6,059 nucleotides of DNA from Candidatus Sulfopaludibacter sp. SbA3 (GTDB lineage Bacteria > Acidobacteriota > Terriglobia > 20CM-2-55-15): contig CAMAWS010000224.1 of the NCBI GenBank assembly GCA_945861845.1, positions 1 to 6,059 on the forward strand, given 5' to 3'. This document shows positions 1 through 5,600 of the stretch, one piece after another (position 1 is the first letter of the stretch; each line of letters opens with the position of its first letter). A model generated the notes under the pieces. It was not told the DNA's origin. It searched no databases and saw nothing but the letters and a program-made list of their open reading frames with translations. Made by a program: the position numbers and the translations under genes.

Positions 1-428
1 GTGCTGCCGTCAACGCTGATCAGACGCCACGCTCGATACCATGCGCCCTTGGTCGCCGCCACCGCCACCGGCCTGACCACTTCATCGTGCAGTTGCCGTA
101 CGGGCTCCCATCCCAGTCTGGTTCGCGCCTGCGAGATTCCGGAATTACCCGCCACATGGATTCCCGCCGCGGGTTCCACCAGCCACTGGATTCCTTCCAG
201 CAGACAACGCAGCACTTCCCGGTACGACGACTGCATGTACAGCGCCAGCGCGATCACGTAATACACCACCACATGCGCCGGCAGGTCGCGCTGCCGCACA
301 CTCTGTTTCCCCGTCGCCGCCAGCGACGCACGAATCTTTTCCAGCGGAAAGGTTTTGGCTACCACGCCCAGACTGATGTAGTCGGTAATGCGGCTGCCGG
401 CGGGTAATGAAGCCACGGTGCGTGACAT
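1..428 (-). CDS. IS4-family transposase, N-terminal part (cut by window edge)
   Basis: This is the start of a DDE transposase that would move the surrounding element by cutting and joining DNA ends. Translation from the ATG at 428-426 gives 142 residues before the window ends. Residues about 8-110 look like the IS4 transposase N-terminal domain: a predicted-helical region containing HVVVYYVIALALYMQSSYRE, then a GNSGISQARTRLG segment that is typical of the family. The last readable residues are WRLISVDGS, where D140 is the expected first catalytic Asp of the DDE triad. The remaining two acidic residues lie off the left edge. The start is well supported by GGAGGGG at 443-437, 8 bases upstream. 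The ATG shares one base with the stop of the preceding KTSC gene (TGATG), so translation is probably coupled. No frameshift is visible. The family call is from pattern recognition and is strong; completeness cannot be judged. Confidence 0.85.
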   Translation of the reverse strand, partial: MSRTVASLPAGSRITDYISLGVVAKTFPLEKIRASLAATGKQSVRQRDLPAHVVVYYVIALALYMQSSYREVLRCLLEGIQWLVEPAAGIHVAGNSGISQARTRLGWEPVRQLHDEVVRPVAVAATKGAWYRAWRLISVDGS

Positions 429-670
429 CAGACCTTCCCCTCCAAGCCGGTTTGCGCACTTGCGCACAAAGCGTAGGGAAAGCGTCCCCGGATTACCCGA
501 TTGAAGTAGCTGCCTTTGGAAGGAGCGCTCCGCAGAGCTTCATAGACCGCCGCAGGAACGCCAAAGTAATGATATATGGCCCGGGTGCGGAACTCCAGCC
601 GCAAAATCTCGCGGCCGTCGTCGTACGCAAGTGCCCGCAGGGTGGTTGACTCCACCCTCATTTCGTTCAT
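428..670 (-). CDS. KTSC-domain small protein, passenger gene in the IS4 element
   Basis: An 80-residue protein that is almost entirely a KTSC domain, a fold of about 60 residues found at the C-terminus of some lysyl-tRNA synthetases and as stand-alone bacterial proteins. Its function is unknown; RNA binding has been suggested for the family. Visible hallmarks are the N-terminal strand with S8 and Y16, the L24-x-F27 strand, the central YxY motif (Y33-H-Y35) followed by FGVP, and the C-terminal SKGSYFNRVIRGRFPY at residues 51-66. The tail after about residue 68 is low in conserved features. The start ATG (670-668) has GGAGG at 681-677 with a 6-base spacer; an ATG three codons later is the alternative. 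The stop overlaps the transposase ATG by one base, and both genes lie between the presumed element end and the left edge, so it is likely co-transcribed and coupled with the transposase. Whether it helps transposition or is neutral cargo cannot be told from sequence. Confidence 0.8.
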   Translation of the reverse strand: MNEMRVESTTLRALAYDDGREILRLEFRTRAIYHYFGVPAAVYEALRSAPSKGSYFNRVIRGRFPYALCASAQTGLEGKV

Positions 671-694
671 GAGTGACCTCCAGGAGAGGCTGCG

Positions 695-731
695 CTCTAG
701 AACAGAATATCACGAAAGGGTCTGTTAAGTG
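695..731 (-). promoter_or_regulatory. Weak candidate promoter for KTSC-transposase pair
   Basis: On the minus strand a TTCACT hexamer (four of six matches to TTGACA) lies 18 bases before TATTCT (four of six matches to TATAAT), upstream of the KTSC ribosome-binding site. The -35 part overlaps the presumed IS end, a common arrangement in insertion sequences. Both boxes are poor, so this is only a candidate. Confidence 0.2.
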
Positions 732-740
732 AATAGTATT

Positions 741-1044
741 GGGGTTAGAATCCCCGAGCACCGGGACTACAAATTCGGCCTCTTCGCTGTTTGGTGTGGG
801 TGCGTCGAGAGCGACCGACGGGTACTCGAGCCGTTGGCAAAGGGTCGGTGCCGACCAGCGGGAGAAGGGTTTTGGTTTTGGTTTTGGTTTTGGTTTTGGT
901 TGTGGTTTTGGTGTTGGTTTTGGCTTTGCCCCCGGCCTGTCCAGGGAGCAATCTGATCCGGGGACGGGAGGGCAGAAGGCCTGCTGCGTTCGTTGTCAGT
1001 TGTACAGCGTTATGATGGCGGGCGCGCCGGGGGAGGCGCCCCCC
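741..1044. other. Non-coding spacer between the IS4 element and the ISL3 remnant
   Basis: No convincing gene lies here. Contents in order: a GC palindrome GGGG-N7-CCCC at 741-755 directly next to the presumed IS4 end; a segment at 754-783 sharing the CGAGCACC...ATTCGGCC pattern with 2438-2458; a near-perfect palindrome GGTCGGTGCCGACC at 843-856; the hexamer tract at 868-927; and a GC-rich leader before the ISL3 transposase start, with GGGGGAGG at 1029-1036. Open frames across the tract translate to alternating Gly-Phe, Trp-Phe or Val-Leu and are artefacts of the repeat. Confidence 0.7.
868..927. repeat. (GGTTTT)n hexamer tract, ten units
   Basis: Five perfect GGTTTT units (868-897) are followed by five more in register: ggttgt, ggtttt, ggtgtt, ggtttt, ggcttt. 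The decay toward the right suggests the tract expanded at the left end or is eroding on the right. The plus strand is G/T only for nearly the whole tract, so it can in principle form two-layer G-quadruplexes and is prone to polymerase slippage. It lies in a spacer, about 120 bases upstream of the ISL3 transposase start, so no direct effect on an intact gene is visible. Confidence 0.95.
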
Positions 1045-1563
1045 ATGAACGAGAACGAACTGTTCCAGGCAGCCCTCGGGCTGTTGCCGCCTTGGCTGGT
1101 CAGTCGCTGTACCTTTAGCGAGTCGGCCGCACGTCTGGATATCCATCTGGATTTCCCGCGGGGCGGCGTCTTCCCCTGCCCGGTTTGCGCGGTTTTCTGC
1201 AAGGCCTACGACACGGATGAACTGACCTGGCGGCACCTGAATTTTTTCCAGCACCAAGCTTTTCTCCACGCTCGTACCCCCCGCGTCCAGTGTTCGCGCT
1301 GCGGCGTCCACCGCGTGCCGGTTCCCTGGGCCAGACCGGACAGTGGCTTCACCTTGCTGTTTGAGGCCTTAGTCATGATGCTCGCAAAGTCCACCCCGGT
1401 CCTGGCGGTGGCCCGCCCCGTCAACGAGCACGATACCCTGGTCTGGCGCATCGTTACCCACTACGTGGACGCGGCGCGCGCCAAAGCAGACCATTCCACT
1501 GTCACCCAGGTTGGCGTCGATGAAACCTCCATTCAAGAAGACCGTCACCGTCCGCGTGCATGA
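1045..1563 (+). pseudogene. ISL3-family transposase, truncated after first catalytic motif
   Basis: This is the N-terminal 164 or so residues of an ISL3-type DDE transposase, a family usually about 400-440 residues long. Features from the ATG at 1045: a zinc-ribbon with CPVC at residues 45-48 and CSRC at 83-86, containing the family-typical TWRHLNFFQHQAFLHARTPR stretch; a helix-turn-helix region at about 100-145; then VGVDETSIQ at 156-164, where D159 is the expected first catalytic Asp and ISL3 proteins normally continue with a Lys/Arg-Gly-His motif. Here the frame instead runs into EDRHRPRA and stops, because sequence after about 1536 belongs to a nuclease gene in another frame. The two other catalytic acids are missing, so the protein cannot be an active transposase. 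The start is chosen for GGGGGAGG 8 bases upstream; an in-frame ATG at 1012 lacks a ribosome-binding site. Terminal repeats were not recognised. Confidence 0.85.
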
Positions 1564-1783
1564 TGTTGACCGATACGGGCGACAAGTGGCTGAGATCATT
1601 CTGCCGGGTGGCCGGAATCTCAATCAGGAAATCGTCCGGGCGGGGCTGGCGTGGTGGTACAGGCAGTACGCGCGCCATGACAAAGAGCTGGAACGACTGG
1701 AAGCCGAGGCTCGGGCGGCGAAACGTGGATTGTGGGCCGACAAGGCTCCGGTGCCGCCCTGGGATTTCCGGCGACGCAGATGA
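1535..1783 (+). pseudogene. Staphylococcal-nuclease-like (SNase) domain, 3' half only
   Basis: About 82 codons match the C-terminal part of an SNase/thermonuclease domain: TVTVRVHDVDRYGRQVAEI, then NLNQEIVRAGLAWWYRQYA, then LEAEARAAKRGLWAD and a PPWDFR ending. Domains of this family are usually 130-150 residues and hydrolyse DNA or RNA phosphodiester bonds with calcium. The fragment keeps the Arg of YGR (equivalent to R87 of the staphylococcal enzyme) but lacks the upstream half with the metal-binding Asp residues and the R35/E43 equivalents, so it should be inactive. The 5' part is replaced at about 1531-1541 by the ISL3 transposase fragment in a different frame. An open frame from a TTG at 1511 would translate it with a few foreign residues, but no ribosome-binding site supports that start. 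The intact reading frame up to the natural stop suggests the truncation is fairly recent. Confidence 0.85.
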
Positions 1784-1837
1784 TGTTTGTCGGTCCTTGG
1801 TGCGCTCCAGGTTGCCGAAGGAAGCGCCTGGAAGGCA

Positions 1838-1990
1838 CCGGGTCGGAAAGAAAGAATGGGCGCTACTGGTACGGAGGTAGCGGAGGAGGAACGCCGATTT
1901 CTCCCAACTTTGCCCTCTCGCGGCGAACACCCTGGCCGAACGGTCGGTGCGACACCGAATAAGCCTGGACTCTCGCAGAATGGGTAAGCC
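1838..1990. repeat. Diverged repeat, copy A
   Basis: Shares in the same order with 2392-2500: CCGGGTCGGAAA (1838-1849), a CGAACACC...CGGTCGGT block (1924-1948) and CCGAATAAGCC (1955-1965). The segment between the first two landmarks is about 40 bases longer here. In one plus-strand frame both copies read PNKPG, with synonymous differences in the last two codons. This could be a relic of a short coding repeat or chance in a small motif. Confidence 0.45.
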
Positions 1991-2029
1991 AGACGGAGAG
2001 GCGTGGACCCTTTTGAGTTTCTTGATCCA

Positions 2030-2120
2030 GCGCCGCCGAGCACGCTGGCGAAGTGGGAGCACGGCGAGAGGGTGCCCACGGGCGTGTTCCTTAGGAGGGT
2101 GACGCGGTTTCTCGATGGTC
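2030..2120 (+). pseudogene. XRE-type helix-turn-helix fragment
   Basis: The plus-strand frame through about 2036-2119 reads STLAKWEHGERVPTGVFLRR followed by VTRFLD. This closely resembles the recognition-helix half of XRE/Cro-type DNA-binding domains, where the second helix runs into xTLxxWExGxxxPxG and then a final helix ending in FL. The first helices that should precede it (QxxxAxxLGV) are absent; upstream the frame reads DPFEFLDPAPP. Downstream the frame continues without recognisable domain content. The open frame could start at GTG 2003, but there is no clear ribosome-binding site. I read it as the leftover of a small regulator, broken on its 5' side. The similarity is about 27 residues, so the call is moderate. 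Confidence 0.45.
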
Positions 2121-2168
2121 CGAGGCCAGGTCGGCACCGTGGTCGAGGACTTGGCCGCATAGACCTGA

Positions 2169-2489
2169 TCACTTTTTCCCTTTGTGCCGTTGCTTCGGTT
2201 CAAAGCGGTCGAGTTCGTCTTCAGAAAAAGTGCAGGCACTGTCTGCACTTTTTCCCGTACACAAGTCTCCTGCCGCTTTTCTTAGTCCCTGGCCGAGGCT
2301 TGTGGCGGTAGAACTCGCTATGAACTCGCGCGGCAGCGGCGTGCTCTTCAGATGGGCATTGTGCTGGTTGCAGAGATTCTTGGTCGGCTCTCCGGGTCGG
2401 AAATGGTGGCCTTGGTCCCTTGGTCCGGGTGGAAATTCCGAGCACCTCAAGATTCGGCCCGTCGGTCGCCGAATAAGCCGGGGCCGCAA
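2169..2489 (-). pseudogene. Possible frameshifted basic zinc-ribbon protein (unrecognised)
   Basis: I do not recognise a family. Two overlapping minus-strand frames each look protein-like in complementary parts. One reads LCNQHNAHLKSTPLPREF upstream and ends SEDELDRFEPKQRHKGKK with a stop at 2169. The other reads YRHKPRPGTKKSGRRLVYGK, then KCRQCLHF, and stops at 2221. Skipping one base in the run of five T on the minus strand (2229-2225) would join KCRQCLHF to SEDELDRF without a stop. The CxxC pair and charged Lys/Arg-rich tail look more natural than random sequence. Alternatives are chance open frames or a homopolymer sequencing error. No ribosome-binding site was identified. Confidence 0.25.
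2225..2253. terminator. Strong symmetric hairpin, possible bidirectional terminator
   Basis: AAAAAGTGCAG (2225-2235) and CTGCACTTTTT (2243-2253) are perfect 11-base inverted repeats around a 7-base loop. Each strand reads a stem ending in five T, which is the shape of a short bidirectional Rho-independent terminator, although the T run is inside the stem and the GC part is short. It is about 370 bases past the protease stop, so it may serve no intact gene. It also coincides with the possible frameshift site of the minus-strand ORF. Confidence 0.4.
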
Positions 2490-2500
2490 GACCGCAGACT
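2392..2500. repeat. Diverged repeat, copy B
   Basis: Counterpart of 1838-1990: CCGGGTCGGAAA (2392-2403), CGAGCACC...CCCGTCGGT (2438-2466) and CCGAATAAGCC (2469-2479). The CGAGCACC...ATTCGGCC part (2438-2458) is also similar to 754-783, giving a third partial copy next to the IS4 end. Confidence 0.45.
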
Positions 2501-2554
2501 ACGACCGGAAAGCCTAGATTCTGAAACCCGCACCAATTGGCACTTCGTCGAATT

Positions 2555-2575
2555 CCTGCTCAGAGCCGGAACAGG
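2555..2575 (-). terminator. 3' hairpin downstream of the protease gene (weak)
   Basis: On the minus strand CCTGTTC pairs with GAGCAGG over 7 positions, one of them a G-U wobble, with a 7-base loop. It begins about 50 bases past the protease stop. No U-tract follows, so it is a weak candidate for transcript 3'-end formation or stabilisation. Confidence 0.25.
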
Positions 2576-2625
2576 ATAACACGGTAGAAGCTAGCCGGGT
2601 TCGCCACCGAGAGCGTCGTGCCTCT

Positions 2626-5600
2626 CTATCGAGCCCCGATCACGTCGATATCGTCGATGTACCAGCCGTCCGCGGTTGTATTCCAGTCGGATTCAATTTG
2701 GAAGGCCAGCCAGACCTCGCGGGCTCCCACGTATCGGGTGAGATCAATGACGCTCTGCACCCAGCCGCTGGACCGTCCAGTGAAGAAGGCCAGACGCTGA
2801 TAGGTTTTGCCAGAATCCGACGAGATCCAGACCCGGCAATAGTCGTAGCCATCCTCGACGTCGAAGCGGTGCCAGAATCGTAGCGTCGCGCCGTTGAGAG
2901 AAGCCAGCGACACGGTGGGCATGATGATCGACCGGTTGATATCGTTACGATAGTTGCCCGTGGGGCTGTCGCTCCAGGAATGGGTGAGCGTGTGCGCTTG
3001 CTCAGCAGTTACAGACCAGGGGGATTCGGCGAACCAAGCGGAGGTATTGACTTCCAGATCGTCCTTGAAAAGCGTCCACGTTTGCGCATCACGGCCAAGA
3101 GCGAGGCCGTTCAAGCCGTTGGCATTGGTGATCGTGCCGATGACCGTACCGACCCCGGTAGCCGTATTTATGCGGATCAACCGGGGCGTGCGGGTGTCGC
3201 CGTTGGCTCCCGCCAGCAGCGCGCCATCCTGGTCGAAGGTCAACGAGAAGACGTAGGGGAACCCGACGGCGCCGATGATCGTTGCACGGCCCGTATTCAC
3301 GTCGACGCGCGCGAGTTGATCGCCTGCTGAACCGCGGATCGTTGCGTAAAGCGTGCCATTAGGAGCGAACGCCAGATCGCCGCTAACGGACATTCCCGAG
3401 CCCATGCGCCCGATCAGCGACGCTTTTCCACTGCCCGGATCGACGGAGAGCAGTTCCGCGTTAAACGTGCCCGCATACAGGCGTCCGGAAGAGTCCGACG
3501 CCAGCCCGGTGACGCTGCTGAATCCCAGGCTGCCGATCACCACCGCCGCGCCGGTGAGGGGATTGAGGCGCAGAAATTCGTCCTCAGTGACGCCGAACAG
3601 CGCTCCGTCGGGCGTAAACGCAATGTCGTTAATACCGGAAATTCGCGTTGGGCCCACAACCGTCGCCGCACCCGTGCGGCGGTCGATACGCAGAAGCCGC
3701 GCGGGGTTCCCGCCCAAGCCACCGTCGATGCCCATGACGGCCATGGGAGCGACAGACGTGGAAATATCCAGGGTATTGGCCGGACCGGCGCCGGGGAGGC
3801 TGGTGTTCCACGCGCCGTCCACGGTCTTGTACGTCGCGAAGAAATGGTAGTTGCCGCTAGACGGCAGCTTCATCAGCTCCGAGTACGTGTACTGATCGCC
3901 CTCACAGAGCACGATGTCCCGATTCCATGGAAAGTCGAGCACGGAATTATTCTGCGCGCGTCCGCCCAACGTTACGGCTCCCAAAAACATGCATCCCGAG
4001 CCCACGTTCTGGATCGTGAACTGCGCCGTGACGGCCTGTCCGGCATAGTAAGGCCCCGGCTCGATGATGCGCACCGCGCTCACCAGCCGGATCGAGGGCC
4101 GGGCGACAGTAGCCGGCAGGTTGAGCAGGCCCGCGCCACAGCGGTTGTTGCGTAGCTCCCCGTCAAAGGTTGTGGCGTTGCCTTCGAGCATCGCGCGGAT
4201 ATCGGCGGCCGTTGCGTCCGGAAAGCGGTTCCACAGCAGGGCCGCCGCGCCCGCCACGTGCGGAGCGGACGCCGACGTGCCCGAAAACCCGCCGGTCGCC
4301 GACAAAAGGAAGCCGAAGAGCCTGCTTTCTTTCCCTGGATGGATGTAAGTGTCGACCCGGTCGGGCGCGCAGATATCCGGTTTCATCAACCCGCCGTTGG
4401 TGGGACCCAAGGAACTGAAAGGTTCCAGGGTGTCTGCGGATTTCCAGTCTGTGTAGCTTATCGCTCCCACCGCCAGCACGCGCTCGCTGACCGCTGGATC
4501 GGGCAGGCTCCGAGAAAGGGTCCGATGCTCCGGCAGCTCGGCGGGGGATGTCACAAAAAGGGCCAGTACATGATTTCGCGTGCCGCTGGTCCGGCGGATG
4601 GCCAGGTGGTAGACGCCATCCCGTTGGATGGTCGTCGAGAGGCTCCTCGCCGGCTTCGTGCCGGCGCGAGTGGATTTGGCTACCGGAGCGTCGGCATCGA
4701 GCTTCTCGTCCAGCAAGTACAGGTCGTAATCTCCATCCGAAGCGGTCGCAGCCGAGCTCCAGACCAGTTCCGCATTAACTTCCTGGTCGCGCACCAGCCG
4801 CATCGTGATCGTTTCATCGTCGGCCAGGAAGTTGTGCCACCCGTCCCGGTCGGGATCGTTGAATTGGCCTTGGTAGTGCTGGCGCGCGTGATTGCCCGCC
4901 GAATTGATCCAAAGGATTCCGTTATCCCGGGCATAAGCGGCAATCTCGCTGATGGGGCCGCGGCCGTCGTAAAGACTTTCGTTGAACCATGCCACCGAGT
5001 GGTTAATAATCTTGATACCGTTGTTGATGCAGAAATCCACCGCCTGCCTCAGTTGCAGGGAGGTGTTTATGTGCAACAGATAAAGGTCCGCCTCTGGGGC
5101 CATATCACGGACGATCTCCGCCACAACTGTGCCGTGGTTCTGGCGACGGGAGCCCTGGAATTCGAGTTCGCCGTCCGTGAAGCCCTTCAAGCATCCGCGG
5201 ACTGGCGAATCGCAGTTAGTGGCAAGATAACCAGGCAACTCGCCCGCGCTTTGGGCATCCTTCCACCGGTCGAAGCCCAAGTCAATGACGGCGACTTTGA
5301 CATCTTTGCCCTTGAATCCGGCCGAATGCTGATTCAGCGTGGCTCCGGTCAGCTCCGCCCCCTGTGTGGTCTGCTCAGCGACGGCTGTGGCCGGCGGGCG
5401 GACAAAAGTGATTTCCGTCCGTTCCTCGACCAGACGGGCGAGGTTCTCCGGAGGGAGCTTGGCCCAAACGTAGGGAATCGAGCGGCTGTCGTTAAAACCC
5501 ACATACACGGTTTCCACACCGTAAAGTGCGCGGTATGCGGTCGCGTCCCATACGGTGTCTGGCAGCAGGTCGATCTCGACTTCTACCAAGCCATTGGCGA

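Larger units (their letters stand above)
1..740 (-). mobile_element. IS4-family insertion sequence, one end (continues past left edge)
   Basis: The segment holds an IS4-type transposase 5' part, a small KTSC-domain gene upstream of it, and a candidate terminal sequence at about 718-740. Read on the minus strand, that terminus is AATACTATTCACTTAACAGA. Its TCACTTAA core resembles the TCAnTTAA core I recall for ends of IS4-group elements. The outer boundary is inferred to be near 740, where a GC palindrome (741-755) begins. The other end lies outside the window, so neither the inverted repeat nor a target duplication can be confirmed. About 310 bases separate the presumed end from the transposase ATG, much more than a bare IS leader needs, and the KTSC gene fills that space. 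Confidence 0.6.
1784..2625. other. Decayed intergenic region with gene fragments and repeats
   Basis: About 840 bases with no intact gene that I can support. It contains two diverged copies of a short repeat (about 1838-1990 and 2392-2500), a helix-turn-helix fragment at about 2030-2120, a possible frameshifted minus-strand ORF (2169-2489), an 11-bp perfect hairpin at 2225-2253, and a small hairpin (2555-2575) just past the protease stop. Open frames of up to 248 codons cross it on both strands, but they lack family motifs, good starts and consistent composition. Confidence 0.6.

Noticed and set aside
741..762. tRNA T-arm-like sequence (GGGG TTAGAAT CCCC followed by GAGCACC), suggesting insertion into a tRNA 3' end
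   Set aside because: The near-invariant C56 of the T-loop is A, no CCA follows the acceptor-like stretch, and no other tRNA arms are present in the window.
993..1016. TTGTCA...TATGAT as a promoter for the ISL3 transposase
   Set aside because: The spacing is only 12 bases, too short for a sigma-70 promoter.
745..1311. 188-codon minus-strand open frame with a Lys-Thr repeat
   Set aside because: The Lys-Thr run is the reverse complement of the GGTTTT tract and the rest is antisense to the ISL3 zinc-ribbon.
739..1563. Extended 274-residue form of the ISL3 protein that includes a Gly-Phe repeat
   Set aside because: The N-terminal 100 residues are just translation of the hexamer tract and spacer; the ATG at 1045 has a good ribosome-binding site and begins at the family's normal N-terminus.
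1502..2248. 248-codon minus-strand open frame across the nuclease fragment and decayed region
   Set aside because: It runs antisense to the clear SNase and helix-turn-helix fragments, has low-complexity basic composition, and shows no motif or convincing start.
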